The notes beneath the pieces are model-generated. The model was not told where the DNA came from. It saw only the letters and a program-made list of their open reading frames with translations, and ran no database searches. Positions 46,843-55,863 of a stretch of DNA of 64,000 bases are shown one piece after another; the stretch's first letter is position 1; each line of letters begins with the position of its first letter. Made by a program: the position numbers and the translations under genes. The DNA is from Polynucleobacter sp. HIN5. Lineage in GTDB: Bacteria > Pseudomonadota > Gammaproteobacteria > Burkholderiales > Burkholderiaceae. The stretch covers positions 1,736,001 to 1,800,000 of the forward strand of contig NZ_AP028136.1 in assembly GCF_030297555.1 (NCBI RefSeq). The letters are read 5' to 3'.

Positions 46843-47664
46843 TTAGAAGGTTTTGGTGAGGGCAACAACGGCGCCACCGCGGCCGGCTGATGTTCCACCT
46901 TTAGTAAAGGTATTCCACCAGACGGGGTTTGCATTAGTACTCACATAAGATGCAGATAAGGCCAGGCCACCACCAAAATCCTTAGTTAAACCAAGCTTCC
47001 AATCGGTATAGCTAATATTTGTCTCGGGCTGCAATAACGGACCTGATGATACGGGTTGACCCGCGATATATTGATATCCAATATGTCCATTAGCAGTAAT
47101 GCCCCAGATTCCCGTATCGTAATTAACAGTCAAATCAGGATAAAAAGATCCGGAAGAATTTGGAATACCAAAAATATTTGTTAACGAGTAATTGACTTTA
47201 ACAAAACCGGATACTGGTCCAAATGTAAAATTTTGAGCAGCATAAATTTCGGTTGTATTTGGATTAAGGATCATTCCGTTATAGTTACCTCCCGTTTGGG
47301 GATAAAAATATTGCAAAACTCCAAAATCAGAGGCAAATCCAGGGGCTATTAGCTCCTTTTTAAAGCCGCCATAGAAATCCATTTCTAGCGGTGCTTGGAC
47401 ACCATTACTAGTCGCGTTCGACACCCAGTTAATTGTTGAGTTCCAGTTACCAATATAGAAGCCACTCTCATGAGCGTAATCAAATCCACCCTGAATTGCG
47501 GGTTGGTAGTTCGTTTGAGAAATTCCTCGATAACGATAGTCATTAGTAATTGTTACGTTTGCAGAGATTGGGCTCTTCTCTTCAGCAGGCGCAGATTGCG
47601 CCATGGCGCCACCCGCCAATGCTGAGATCGCTAGAGCGAGTGTGGTTTTCTTAAAAGTGTTCAT
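46843..47664 (-). CDS. TorF family putative outer-membrane porin
   Basis: A 273-residue beta-barrel protein. The signal peptide MNTFKKTTLALAISALAGGAMA is clear. The mature part starts with SANVTITNDYRYRGISQT, the hallmark of the TorF/TIGR02001 family, and ends in Phe (ALTKTF), as outer-membrane barrels do. It is the first gene before glnK-amtB, so it may let ammonium or small nitrogen compounds through the outer membrane under nitrogen limitation; that role is inferred from the operon. A GGGAG site precedes the ATG. Confidence 0.92.
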   Translation of the reverse strand: MNTFKKTTLALAISALAGGAMAQSAPAEEKSPISANVTITNDYRYRGISQTNYQPAIQGGFDYAHESGFYIGNWNSTINWVSNATSNGVQAPLEMDFYGGFKKELIAPGFASDFGVLQYFYPQTGGNYNGMILNPNTTEIYAAQNFTFGPVSGFVKVNYSLTNIFGIPNSSGSFYPDLTVNYDTGIWGITANGHIGYQYIAGQPVSSGPLLQPETNISYTDWKLGLTKDFGGGLALSASYVSTNANPVWWNTFTKGGTSAGRGGAVVALTKTF

Positions 47665-47712
47665 AAATACTCCCTTCTGGTTGAATGAAAAAATGCACTA
47701 CACATTTAGTCC

Positions 47713-47728
47713 TGCAATAAGCGTGCCA
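47713..47728 (-). promoter_or_regulatory. Sigma-54 (-24/-12) promoter of torF-glnK-amtB
   Basis: On the minus strand TGGCACGCTTATTGCA matches the TGGCAC-N5-TTGCA consensus at every defined position. Transcription would start near 47702, leaving a 38-base leader with GGGAG before torF. The sigma factor RpoN is encoded in this window. Confidence 0.92.
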
Positions 47729-47794
47729 GATTCTTAAATATTGTTTTAAATCAATTATTTAGTTAATTTTTTAGGTTTGGGTTTGCCTTCATTG

Positions 47795-47811
47795 GGGCTT
47801 AATTTGGTGAA
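47795..47811. promoter_or_regulatory. Degenerate NtrC-type site, proximal
   Basis: The 17-mer keeps one good half, TTGGTG, of the TGCACC-N5-GGTGCA dyad. Its centre falls at about -101 from the predicted torF start. Confidence 0.45.
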
Positions 47812-47833
47812 TATCTGGGTTTTTATGGGCTTT

Positions 47834-47850
47834 TGCACCAAATAAATGCA
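47834..47850. promoter_or_regulatory. NtrC-type site, distal
   Basis: TGCACCAAATAAATGCA keeps the left half TGCACCA and the outer right TGCA of the NtrC dyad. Its centre is near -140 from the predicted torF start. Together with the proximal site the spacing resembles the enhancer layout of enteric glnA. Confidence 0.55.
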
Positions 47851-47907
47851 TCATTTAGGATCATTACGTGCACCAGCTTTGGGCATGCAAGGTCTTTGGC
47901 TTCGCCC

Positions 47908-47913
47908 TACAAT
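47908..47913 (+). promoter_or_regulatory. -10-like TACAAT 6 bases before ubiK start
   Basis: TACAAT-TTGCTT-ATG with no ribosome-binding site. The 255-base gap between torF and ubiK contains this box, the sigma-54 promoter and the NtrC-like sites, and no further gene. Confidence 0.55.
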
Positions 47914-47919
47914 TTGCTT

Positions 47920-48177
47920 ATGCAAAAACCCAGTCAACTATTCGAGCAAATGCAGACCATTGCGGTCGATATGCAAAACAAGATTGGTGAGGTGATTCGT
48001 AACTCACCTGCCAAAGACATTGAAAAAAATGTTCGGGCCATGATGACCCAGGGTTTTCAGCGCATGGATTTGGTTACACGCGAAGAGTTTGATATTCAGT
48101 CCAAGGTCTTAGCTAAGACTCGTGAGAAGTTAGAGGCGCTTGAAGCAAAAGTGGCGGCCCTTGAAAACAAGTCGTAA
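47920..48177 (+). CDS. ubiK: UbiK accessory factor (BMFP/YqiC family)
   Basis: Accessory factor for aerobic ubiquinone synthesis that works with UbiJ. The 85 residues have an N-terminal amphipathic part (SQLFEQMQTIAVDMQNK), the conserved NVRAMMTQGFQRMDLVTREEFDIQ and a C-terminal coiled coil (REKLEALEAKVAALE). I start at MQKPSQLFEQ; a longer in-frame version would read through the promoter. In Burkholderiales it stands next to the glnK-amtB locus, as here. Confidence 0.93.
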   Translation: MQKPSQLFEQMQTIAVDMQNKIGEVIRNSPAKDIEKNVRAMMTQGFQRMDLVTREEFDIQSKVLAKTREKLEALEAKVAALENKS

Positions 48178-48181
48178 TGAT

Positions 48182-49525
48182 TTAGATCTTTACGACCTCA
48201 TCTTCAGCTTCATCATCTCGAAAGAAGGTAGCTGGAAAATATTTGGGTGCAATCAAGAACCAAATAAAGCCAGCAATTTGCACTACTAGAAATACTGCTA
48301 GCGCTAAATCATAAGCACTCGTTTTATTCCAACCTAAGGCAATACCTAAATCCAATAAATGACCAATGCCCCATTGCACAATAAAGGCACCAATAAAGAG
48401 TGTCAGGTTATAGGTGGTACTAACTCTTCCCGAATAATGTTTAGGGAAATACAAAACAATAATGCTCTGCGCCAACACAAACGAGGCGCAGGTAATAGCA
48501 AATAGATACCACCAGATCCATACCAAGGGCGTTTGCCAAAAATACGCACAGGCCTGCATGATCATCGATGCGCCAACCATCCAGGTCATGTAACGCATAG
48601 TATCAACTCCGCGCTTGGCTAACTTAGGCAAGATCCACGCATTAAAGAGATAGGCAAAGAGAAGTACGGTATTAAAACCAAAAACGATTTGTGCGGCAGT
48701 ACTAGGGTGATACTCCATCACCTCAATCAGCCAAGGACCAAACCATAAGGTTTGTATTGCAATAAACCCGCCATAACAAAATGTTCCGAGTGGCAGGATG
48801 CGCCAGAAAAATGGATTGGTCAAAATCGGCTGATAACTTTGCCACGATAAATTGGCTTGTGAGCTGGGTGCCTCGTGATTCGGTTGCAGGTATTTCTGAT
48901 TTTGTTTTCTCACCGGTAAACCAAAGTACAAAATCAAAATTGCCAAAAACGATAAACCGGCAAGTACTAGAAAGACACCTCGCCAACCGATATAAGGCGT
49001 GACCAGATGAACTGGCCATGTGCTTGCTAGGGCACCGCTCGTTCCAAATACCAACATGGCTGAGGCTAATTGTCCTTGTTGAGAAGGTGCGTACCATGCC
49101 CTAAAACCTGAGAATGCAGCCATCAGGCATGCGGATACTCCCATCCCAATCAAGACCCGTGCGATGACGAGCGTATTAAAGTTCTCGGCTAAGGCAAACA
49201 TAACAGCACCAATCACAGCAAGGGTCATCACCCATGCCTCTGTAATACGTGGGCCAAAGCGATCAAGCGCCAAACCCAAGGGAATTTGCGTCATTCCGAA
49301 GCCAACAAAATAAGCCGAGGATAAGAGTCCTAAATCCGCATTGCTAATTTGCAGATCACGCACAAGATCAGGAGCGATCACCACGTTAATCGTCCGAAAT
49401 GCATAGGACATGAAGTAGGCCATGGCAAAGCATAAGAAAATCCGTAATGCAAACCCGCCCTCAAGAGGTAGCTTTAGATAATCATTGGGCCTTCCATACC
49501 AATGGGAATAATGCGTCTGACTCAT
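48182..49525 (-). CDS. MFS transporter
   Basis: A 447-residue inner-membrane transporter with twelve predicted helices. The motif A-like loop is GLALDRFGPR and the helix 5 region GTSGALASTWP is glycine-rich. No close substrate motif is recognised; it may move an organic acid or other small metabolite. It follows the lipoprotein gene by 7 bases in the lipB-lipA run. It is convergent with ubiK, with 4 bases between stops; the short inverted repeat there has no T-tract. Confidence 0.9.
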   Translation of the reverse strand: MSQTHYSHWYGRPNDYLKLPLEGGFALRIFLCFAMAYFMSYAFRTINVVIAPDLVRDLQISNADLGLLSSAYFVGFGMTQIPLGLALDRFGPRITEAWVMTLAVIGAVMFALAENFNTLVIARVLIGMGVSACLMAAFSGFRAWYAPSQQGQLASAMLVFGTSGALASTWPVHLVTPYIGWRGVFLVLAGLSFLAILILYFGLPVRKQNQKYLQPNHEAPSSQANLSWQSYQPILTNPFFWRILPLGTFCYGGFIAIQTLWFGPWLIEVMEYHPSTAAQIVFGFNTVLLFAYLFNAWILPKLAKRGVDTMRYMTWMVGASMIMQACAYFWQTPLVWIWWYLFAITCASFVLAQSIIVLYFPKHYSGRVSTTYNLTLFIGAFIVQWGIGHLLDLGIALGWNKTSAYDLALAVFLVVQIAGFIWFLIAPKYFPATFFRDDEAEDEVVKI

Positions 49526-49532
49526 TTAGTAC

Positions 49533-50117
49533 TTAGTTAGGTCGAAACTCATCAAAAAAAATAGTAATGTTTTCTTGATTGAGGACAGACTCTAATTGGC
49601 TGGACTGACCCGTCCGAATGACGCTAATTTGATACAGGTTTACAGAGTCATTCGCTGCCGGTCTAATGAGCCACCGCACTCGCATCACTTTTTTGTTTTC
49701 TGGAAGATGTAAATAATAATCTTGTGTGACTTGCTTGACTTGACCCGATGGACCAATCTGACTGGCAGCATCTTTAACTAAATTAAATTGAGTTGTATTT
49801 GCTTGTCGCAATAGGGCATTTTGTAACATCTGTTCAACCAGTGTGATCTGGGTCGCAATCGTTGCTGGTATTTGTGTGGTCATCACCGCAAACACATCCT
49901 CATCGACTTTGGCGAACTCCAGGGTTTGCTTTAGAGAAGTCTTTTGATAGGTGATGCTGCGTTCAATCAGTTGGGGCTTACTCGGAAACATCACCGCATA
50001 GCCCTGGGCGTCATTTTTAATAGTGCGCCAATCAAACCGGGGGCTACACGCTACGATCAGAATACAAAGAGTAGCTAGCCCAGCTATGCGTAATGCCCTA
50101 TACAACGCCAGCCTCAT
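49533..50117 (-). CDS. Predicted lipoprotein of unknown function
   Basis: A 194-residue protein with a lipoprotein signal, [24 protein letters not shown], ending in the lipobox IVAC. The mature part has a short conserved-looking block [20 protein letters not shown] followed by mixed alpha/beta sequence. I do not recognise a family with a known function. The ATG is inside the end of lipA (20-base overlap), so it is likely expressed with lipA. A longer upstream frame has no leader and is rejected. Confidence 0.75.
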   Translation of the reverse strand: MRLALYRALRIAGLATLCILIVACSPRFDWRTIKNDAQGYAVMFPSKPQLIERSITYQKTSLKQTLEFAKVDEDVFAVMTTQIPATIATQITLVEQMLQNALLRQANTTQFNLVKDAASQIGPSGQVKQVTQDYYLHLPENKKVMRVRWLIRPAANDSVNLYQISVIRTGQSSQLESVLNQENITIFFDEFRPN

Positions 50118-51072
50118 GGGCTTGTTGATCGGCGTGATAACTTGAGCGCACCATCGCACCAACTGCCGCATGGCTAAAACCCATCGCATAGGCTTTTTGC
50201 TCGAACTCTTTAAAGGTATCTGGATGCACATACCGCAATACGGGTAAATGGTGATTCGAGGGAGCAAGGTACTGACCAATGGTGAGCATATCAATATCGT
50301 GTGCACGCATATCCTGCATTACTTCTAAGATCTCCTCATCGGTCTCGCCCAATCCAACCATCAAACCACTCTTGGTTGGTAACTGTGGGAAGCGCGCTTT
50401 GAAGTCTTTTAATAACTTCAATGAGTGTGCATAGTCTGACCCTGGTCTGGCTTGCTTATATAAGCGCGGTACGGTTTCAAGGTTATGGTTCATGACATCG
50501 GGCAAGCCCTGTGGATCGTTCGCAAATATATCCAAAGCTTTTTCAAGTCGGCCCCGAAAATCAGGCACTAACACCTCAACACGAGTGGAAGGTGAGAGCT
50601 CTTTGGTGCGACGAATGCAATCGACAAAATGCTGGGCGCCTCCATCACGCAAATCGTCACGATCGACGCTTGTAATCACCACATACGAAAGTTTGAGTGC
50701 GGCTATTGTCTTCGCGAGGTTCAGCGGTTCTTGTGCATCTAAGGGATCAGGTCTGCCATGACCGACATCACAAAACGGACACCGGCGGGTGCACTTATCG
50801 CCCATGATCATAAAGGTGGCAGTACCTTTACCAAAACATTCGCCAATATTGGGACAGCTCGCCTCTTCACATACGGTGACCAACTGGTTCTCACGCAGAA
50901 TCTGTTTAATCTCACTAAAGCGTGAACTGCTTGATGCAGCTTTGACCCGAATCCAGTCGGGCTTTTTTAGGGTCTCGGCTAGAGGCACGATCTTGATCGG
51001 AATCCGTGCGGTCTTATCCGCCGATTTTTGTTTTTGCAGGGGATCGTATTCTTTTTTTAGATCGCTCATCAA
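50098..51072 (-). CDS. lipA: Lipoyl synthase
   Basis: Radical SAM enzyme that inserts two sulfurs into octanoyl groups on lipoyl domains. The 324 residues carry the auxiliary cluster cysteines [12 protein letters not shown], the radical [22 protein letters not shown] and the C-terminal MVRSSYHAD with the cluster-ligand Ser. The start overlaps the lipB stop by 4 bases. Confidence 0.97.
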   Translation of the reverse strand: MMSDLKKEYDPLQKQKSADKTARIPIKIVPLAETLKKPDWIRVKAASSSSRFSEIKQILRENQLVTVCEEASCPNIGECFGKGTATFMIMGDKCTRRCPFCDVGHGRPDPLDAQEPLNLAKTIAALKLSYVVITSVDRDDLRDGGAQHFVDCIRRTKELSPSTRVEVLVPDFRGRLEKALDIFANDPQGLPDVMNHNLETVPRLYKQARPGSDYAHSLKLLKDFKARFPQLPTKSGLMVGLGETDEEILEVMQDMRAHDIDMLTIGQYLAPSNHHLPVLRYVHPDTFKEFEQKAYAMGFSHAAVGAMVRSSYHADQQAHEAGVV

Positions 51073-51728
51073 ACAGGTTCCAGTTGCAACTGCTGTTGTA
51101 GGTGATTCAGTAAAGTTCCTGCAACGGTATCAATATTCTCGTTGATTCCTAATGACTTAAGATCAATGCTTTGTAAGCCCTTATAGCCACAGGGGTGGAT
51201 TGCTTTAAAGGGTGATAAATCCATATCAATATTCAGTGCTAAACCGTGGTAACTGCATTGTTTGGTAATTTTAAGCCCCAAGGCTGCAATCTTGGCGCCC
51301 CAAAGAGACGGTGATACCTGAGACTGTTCACTAAGATAAATACCAGGGGCACCGGGCTTGCGTTCCGTCATTACCTTGTAATCAACTAGAGTCTGGATAA
51401 GCGCTTCTTCAATGCGCCGAACCAGCTCTTTCACAAAGAGCTTCTTGCGTTTGAGATCCAATAACAAATAAATCACGATTTGGCCTGGCCCGTGATAAGT
51501 AATCTCACCGCCACGGTCAACTGCAACGAGTGGAATCGAATCAATCGGAGTATGTAAATTCGTTGGCTCTCCAGCCAAGCCCAAGGTAAAGACTGGGGGG
51601 TGTTGCAAAACCCACACCTCATCAACCGTTGTTGCAGAGCGATCCTGTGTAAACCGTTGCATAGCATCAAAAGCTTGCTGGTATTCCACCAAGCCCAAAA
51701 ACCGAATTTGTACTGGGCTAGCCTGCAT
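51069..51728 (-). CDS. lipB: Octanoyltransferase LipB
   Basis: Moves octanoyl from ACP to lipoyl-dependent proteins. The 219 residues have the signature [21 protein letters not shown], the catalytic Lys region [11 protein letters not shown] and the Cys/Lys motif HPCGYKG. The pair lipB-lipA supplies lipoate de novo. It follows the ybeD homologue by 9 bases. Confidence 0.96.
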   Translation of the reverse strand: MQASPVQIRFLGLVEYQQAFDAMQRFTQDRSATTVDEVWVLQHPPVFTLGLAGEPTNLHTPIDSIPLVAVDRGGEITYHGPGQIVIYLLLDLKRKKLFVKELVRRIEEALIQTLVDYKVMTERKPGAPGIYLSEQSQVSPSLWGAKIAALGLKITKQCSYHGLALNIDMDLSPFKAIHPCGYKGLQSIDLKSLGINENIDTVAGTLLNHLQQQLQLEPV

Positions 51729-51737
51729 CGCAGCTCA

Positions 51738-52013
51738 CTAGAGTACGACGCTCACCAAGGGATGCGTGGATAGGGTTCGGTAAATTTCATCGAGCTGCTC
51801 ACGACTGGTTACATGCACTGTAATGGTTAGACCCAGGTAATTACCATCACGTGATGGCCGCTCTTCAATGCTTGTCTCCTGAAAATTAGGATCAAATTGC
51901 TTGGCGATATGAATTACTGCCGGCAAAAACTCGGGGGCTGCTTTACCCATTACCTTGATTGGAAAATCACACGGGTACTGAATCAAAGACTCCGCAGGAG
52001 TATTGGTGTTCAT
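51738..52013 (-). CDS. YbeD family protein (DUF493)
   Basis: A 91-residue ACT-like small protein. YPCDFPIKVMGKAAPEFLPAVIHIAK and ITVHVTSREQLDEIYRTLSTHPLVSVVL are typical of the family. It stands just before lipB as in E. coli (ybeD-lipB), suggesting a regulatory link with lipoate metabolism that has not been proven to my knowledge. The ATG overlaps the hydrolase stop by 4 bases. Confidence 0.93.
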   Translation of the reverse strand: MNTNTPAESLIQYPCDFPIKVMGKAAPEFLPAVIHIAKQFDPNFQETSIEERPSRDGNYLGLTITVHVTSREQLDEIYRTLSTHPLVSVVL

Positions 52014-52729
52014 GATGATGTTCTCGGAAAGCCCAACCAGTTAGACAAAATGATATTGCGAATGCAATGTAACTTGCGATGAAAAAAATGATCGGCTCCT
52101 GGTACAACATGCACGGTTAATTCTTGAGGGCGAGTCCAATCGAATACCGCACTCAATGGAATGGTCTCATCATTTTCTCCATGAATCACAATCGTATCGG
52201 CGGGAACACGTTCGGCCAACTCCCATTTACCGGCTGCGCTACCCACCATCACAAAGCGCTCTACCGGTCGCCCAAGTTCAGCGAGTTTTTGAACCAAATG
52301 GGTGCCCACATAACTGCCAAAGGAGAAACCGGCTAGCGCCAAAGGTAATTGATTGACGTGGGGAATCCAGAGCTGCTCATTGGCATTTGGTAGGCTTTGC
52401 ATCCAAGCTCCTGGGGTACGCATCCAATCGCTAATGCAAATCAGATCGTCGAGCTCGCCACGCCCCTCATCATGTACGCCTTCTGATAAACCAACCCCCC
52501 GAAAATTGGGTCTCACGCATACGTAATCCAACTGATTAAACGTTCTTGCTAAGGTCTGCACCACCTTGTTATCCATGGTGCCACCGAGCAGGGGGTGAGG
52601 GTGGGCAATCAAGGCTAATCCTCGAAGCTCAGTATGGGGATTTTGTTTGAGACTCTCTGGCAAATCAATCGAGAGCTGAATCTGGCCAACGGGGCCTGAG
52701 ATCGTAATGGTTTGGGTCCGACTGTTCAT
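52010..52729 (-). CDS. Alpha/beta hydrolase
   Basis: A 239-residue cytosolic hydrolase. The oxyanion-loop HPHPLLGGTMDNKVVQTLA, VRPNFRGVGLSEG, nucleophile Ser in AGFSFGSY, catalytic Asp region HGENDETIPL and catalytic His in PGADHFFH form a complete triad. The family (KANL3/Tex30-like, COG2945) has no assigned substrate. It precedes ybeD with a 4-base overlap. Confidence 0.92.
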   Translation of the reverse strand: MNSRTQTITISGPVGQIQLSIDLPESLKQNPHTELRGLALIAHPHPLLGGTMDNKVVQTLARTFNQLDYVCVRPNFRGVGLSEGVHDEGRGELDDLICISDWMRTPGAWMQSLPNANEQLWIPHVNQLPLALAGFSFGSYVGTHLVQKLAELGRPVERFVMVGSAAGKWELAERVPADTIVIHGENDETIPLSAVFDWTRPQELTVHVVPGADHFFHRKLHCIRNIILSNWLGFPRTSS

Positions 52730-52748
52730 GCGATGCCTAATCGTTCAA

Positions 52749-53054
52749 TTAAATCATTAAACGTTCGACAGGTTTACCTTGCATCAAATGAGAGTCGATA
52801 ATTTCTTCCACATCTTCGGTATCGATCATGGAGTACCACACACCCTGGGGATAAACCACCATGACAGGGCCATTCGCACAATGATCTAAACAGCCCGCTT
52901 TATTGACGCGTACCTTACCTGCGCCGTTGAGCCCTAACTCTTTGACCCGTTTTTTTGTGAAATCGAATAGGGCTTGGGCATTATGCCGAGCACAGCAATC
53001 ATCGCCATTACTCCGCTCGTTTAAACAAAAGAATAGGTGGTATTGATAGCTCAT
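52749..53054 (-). CDS. Thioredoxin-like [2Fe-2S] ferredoxin
   Basis: A 101-residue protein of the Shethna/NuoE-like type. Cluster Cys candidates are at position 10 (LFFCLNER), 20/21 (DDCCARH), and AGCLDHC about residues 54-58, followed by GPVMVVYPQGVWY. There is one extra Cys in the second ligand position (CC). A TATAAT box lies 7 bases before the ATG. The electron partner is unknown. Confidence 0.93.
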   Translation of the reverse strand: MSYQYHLFFCLNERSNGDDCCARHNAQALFDFTKKRVKELGLNGAGKVRVNKAGCLDHCANGPVMVVYPQGVWYSMIDTEDVEEIIDSHLMQGKPVERLMI

Positions 53055-53061
53055 CCTTGAA

Positions 53062-53067
53062 ATTATA
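53062..53067 (-). promoter_or_regulatory. -10 box TATAAT 7 bases before ferredoxin start
   Basis: TATAAT-TTCAAGG-ATG on the minus strand, in the 39-base gap after the VanZ-like gene. AAGG could also serve as a weak ribosome-binding site but is too close to the ATG. Confidence 0.55.
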
Positions 53068-53093
53068 TCGATGGATGACCCTTCTAGCCGAAC

Positions 53094-54218
53094 TTAGTGA
53101 GTTGCGCGTCGGGCGTAATGTATCAGCCAAATGAATGCTACTGGCAACCATAGCCAAGATAGCCATTGCATTAAATCGTTGAGATGGGCTAAACGGCTGT
53201 GATTCCATCGCGGCAGACTAATGGTGAAGTAGGGGTTATCAGGAAAATAGTTCACCAAAATCATAAGAGCCACTAGGGCGCTGATACAGGCGATGAGGCG
53301 CATGCCGGTTGAAAAACGCATAAAAATACTAGCCAGAAGACTACTAAATACCATTCCCCAAATGGCACCCGCACTCAACCACACAAAGCCAAACTCCGAA
53401 CCAAACTGTAAGGATGTAAAGAATGATTTGATCATGATCGTGATCACTAATAAACCTGCCAGTAAAGGTAACTTAGGAATATTGTTGCGTAGGGCCAAAG
53501 AAAAGAATAGGCAAACGCCAAACCAACTAAGGCCTGTCACTAAAGCCTCATAAATCGTATGATGCATTCCATCAAAACCCCAGCTTGCAACCGGATTGAT
53601 ACCAAGACCCAAAAAGCCCATTCCCAACCATGCGCTTTGGGGATAAATTTGTGCAAACGGGAACAAGATGAATAGGGCAACACTTAACCAACGTGTGCCA
53701 AACCAGTAATCAAAGCGCTTACGCAGTGCCGTTCCAGATAACCAGTGTGGGCCTAAGGGTTGAGCTAAAAGGGCACCGATCAGGGCACCCATTAGATTAG
53801 CGATCCAATCAATTTGTGTCGGAACTCGGGTGGGCAACCAACTTTGCGCACTCTCGATTGCACCCGATAGAAGGGCACTAAATACTAAGGTAATGGCAAT
53901 TGCTCGAAATCTTTGCCAGCGAGGATAAAGCGCAAACACCAAAATAAAGCCTAAAGGAATGTACCCCAAAACGTTAATCGTTACATCAAATAAGGTGATG
54001 TATTTAGGTAAGGGACCAGACCACCACGCAAATGGATCCAAACCAAACTTCCAATCCACATTAAAAGGGTTTAAGCATCCATAGCCAATCAGCAAAACAT
54101 AAATGATGGCTATTGCCCGAGCCAGCGGCATTGCCTGTAAAGGCCAATGAATACGCTGAGGTACTCTGGGCGCATCGGTACGTTCTTGAGTAAGGTCTTT
54201 TTTAGCTTTACCTGACAT
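53094..54218 (-). CDS. VanZ family membrane protein
   Basis: A 374-residue protein with about nine or ten membrane helices. The first 150 residues match VanZ: INVLGYIPLGFILVFAL, then GAIESAQSWLPTRVPTQIDWIANLMGALIGALLA. The second half is hydrophobic and unassigned. VanZ proteins are linked to glycopeptide resistance in Gram-positives, but the function in this group is unknown. I start at MSGKAKKDL, just after a TAGAAT box. Confidence 0.88.
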   Translation of the reverse strand: MSGKAKKDLTQERTDAPRVPQRIHWPLQAMPLARAIAIIYVLLIGYGCLNPFNVDWKFGLDPFAWWSGPLPKYITLFDVTINVLGYIPLGFILVFALYPRWQRFRAIAITLVFSALLSGAIESAQSWLPTRVPTQIDWIANLMGALIGALLAQPLGPHWLSGTALRKRFDYWFGTRWLSVALFILFPFAQIYPQSAWLGMGFLGLGINPVASWGFDGMHHTIYEALVTGLSWFGVCLFFSLALRNNIPKLPLLAGLLVITIMIKSFFTSLQFGSEFGFVWLSAGAIWGMVFSSLLASIFMRFSTGMRLIACISALVALMILVNYFPDNPYFTISLPRWNHSRLAHLNDLMQWLSWLWLPVAFIWLIHYARRATH

Positions 54219-54226
54219 ATGTACCC

Positions 54227-54232
54227 ATTCTA
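54227..54232 (-). promoter_or_regulatory. -10-like TAGAAT 8 bases before the VanZ-like gene
   Basis: TAGAAT-N8-ATG on the minus strand, back to back with the birA TACAAT inside a 38-base gap. Confidence 0.45.
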
Positions 54233-54244
54233 TCGAGACCTTTC

Positions 54245-54250
54245 TACAAT
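54245..54250 (+). promoter_or_regulatory. -10-like TACAAT 6 bases before birA start
   Basis: TACAAT-AGACAA-ATG; no ribosome-binding site. The coaX gene downstream would be on the same leaderless transcript. Confidence 0.55.
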
Positions 54251-54256
54251 AGACAA

Positions 54257-55057
54257 ATGAACTGGAATTGCATTCTTGAGCGCATCGCCGAAACTGAATC
54301 AACCAACGATGATCTAATGGCGCGTTGGCGCGCTGGGGCGCTCATCGACCCCGTCTCCCGCTTAGCCAAACACCAAACCAAGGGCAAAGGGCGATCTGGC
54401 CGACATTGGTTTGCGGAACCCAATGTTTCCTTGTCGTTCTCACTCGCTTATCCGTTTAATCAGCCTCAACAATTTCTACATGGGCTAAGTCTTGTTTGCG
54501 GACTCGCGGTGATCCAGGGGATCTCCAAGAGTCTTGGGCTTGATGAAATGAGTCTGCGGCAAGATGGTCTCTCACTAAAGTGGCCCAATGACCTTCTGAT
54601 CAAGGAACGAAAATTAGGCGGAATTCTGATTGAAGGGGGGAAACTTTCGGGCTCCAACCCAAATGAGCCAGTCTGGATGATTATTGGAATCGGCATGAAC
54701 TTAAGCCATTCCAAATCCCTAGAAGATGCCGCGCAACTGCCCATTAGCGCACTCTCAGAACTTAATCACAAGAACATGCCGATGGAAGCTGATTTAGTTT
54801 GGCTCGCCATTCTCAATACCCTAGGTGACTATCTAGAGCTCTTTGCTAAAAATGGATTTGCACCTTTTCGCTCGCAATGGGATTTTTGGGATGCCTACCG
54901 CGATCAGCCAGTGAGCATTTCAGAGTCTGGGGTAGTTAAGCAAACAGGCATTGCACATGGTATTAATGAAGAGGGTGCACTTTTACTACAAGAACCTGGC
55001 AATACTGAGTTAACAGCGATCTATGCCGGAGATGTCTCTTTAAGAAAGCATCTATGA
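54257..55057 (+). CDS. birA: Biotin-[acetyl-CoA-carboxylase] ligase (no DNA-binding domain)
   Basis: Attaches biotin to acetyl-CoA carboxylase. The 266 residues contain TESTNDDLMARW, the biotin/AMP loop GKGRSGRHWFAEP, LSLKWPNDLLIKERKLGGILIE and a small C-terminal domain. The N-terminal helix-turn-helix of E. coli BirA is absent, so it is a ligase only. It overlaps coaX by 4 bases (ATGA); birA-coaX is a conserved pair. Confidence 0.95.
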   Translation: MNWNCILERIAETESTNDDLMARWRAGALIDPVSRLAKHQTKGKGRSGRHWFAEPNVSLSFSLAYPFNQPQQFLHGLSLVCGLAVIQGISKSLGLDEMSLRQDGLSLKWPNDLLIKERKLGGILIEGGKLSGSNPNEPVWMIIGIGMNLSHSKSLEDAAQLPISALSELNHKNMPMEADLVWLAILNTLGDYLELFAKNGFAPFRSQWDFWDAYRDQPVSISESGVVKQTGIAHGINEEGALLLQEPGNTELTAIYAGDVSLRKHL

Positions 55058-55863
55058 GCTCATTCTTACTGATTGATATTGGTAACTCGCGCCTTAAGTG
55101 GGCTAGCGTGGATAGCAAACGTAATCCCGTCGAGCGTGATAAAAAATTATGGAATCACTCCGGCGCCATTGATACGAAGTTACTAGGCTCAAAAGAGCAC
55201 CGTGATGAACTGGCTCATTACATTCTCAATACCATTCCAACCCCAAGTGCGATAGGACTATGTAGTGTGGCGACAGAATCCGCAGTCCAACAGCTCAATG
55301 AGCTACTTCAGCCCTGGCAACACTGCCCACAGTTTCGTCTGCTCGGAGACTCATCATATCCATCTCTGCGCACCCAATACCAAAATACCCACACCCTGGG
55401 TGCTGATCGCTGGGCTGCATTAATTGCTGCACGAGAGCTATCCAATGACAACACCTTAGTAATTAGTGCCGGTACCGCAACAACCATTGATTTTTTGGGT
55501 GGCAATGGAATGCACTATGGTGGTTGGATTCTGCCGGGTCTGGGACTAATGCGTGAAGGCCTATTGCAACATACCGCCGGCCTCAATGTAGCGAGCCTTA
55601 ATCAAGCAGCGACTGGCATTGGATTAGATACTGCCAGCGCAATTGATGAGGGATCGCGGTTAGCTCATCTGGGGGCGATTGCACAGGCAATGGATTTTGC
55701 TAAACAGCGACATCAAGCTGTTATTCGTGTATGGATCGTTGGTGGTCATGCTGCCACCTTATTTGATGGGCTGATTCACAATCAGATCCCCGCAGAAAAA
55801 ATGCCGAGTTTGGTGCTCCGAGGACTCTGGGCTTGGCTCAATACCCAAGTCAAAACCAACTAA
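55054..55863 (+). CDS. coaX: Type III pantothenate kinase
   Basis: First step of coenzyme A synthesis. The 269 residues belong to the ASKHA fold: phosphate-1 motif LLIDIGNSRLKWA, LGADRWAALIAARE, phosphate-2-like VISAGTATTIDFL and GGWILPGLGLMREGL. This type needs a monovalent cation and is not inhibited by CoA. Its TAA interlocks with the stop of the convergent rfaE2 in CTAA. Confidence 0.96.
   Translation: MSSFLLIDIGNSRLKWASVDSKRNPVERDKKLWNHSGAIDTKLLGSKEHRDELAHYILNTIPTPSAIGLCSVATESAVQQLNELLQPWQHCPQFRLLGDSSYPSLRTQYQNTHTLGADRWAALIAARELSNDNTLVISAGTATTIDFLGGNGMHYGGWILPGLGLMREGLLQHTAGLNVASLNQAATGIGLDTASAIDEGSRLAHLGAIAQAMDFAKQRHQAVIRVWIVGGHAATLFDGLIHNQIPAEKMPSLVLRGLWAWLNTQVKTN

Noticed and set aside
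48171..48197. Inverted repeat GTCGTAA...TTACGAC at the ubiK/MFS junction as a terminator.
   Set aside because: It falls in the two coding ends, the stem is AT-rich and no T-tract follows on either strand.
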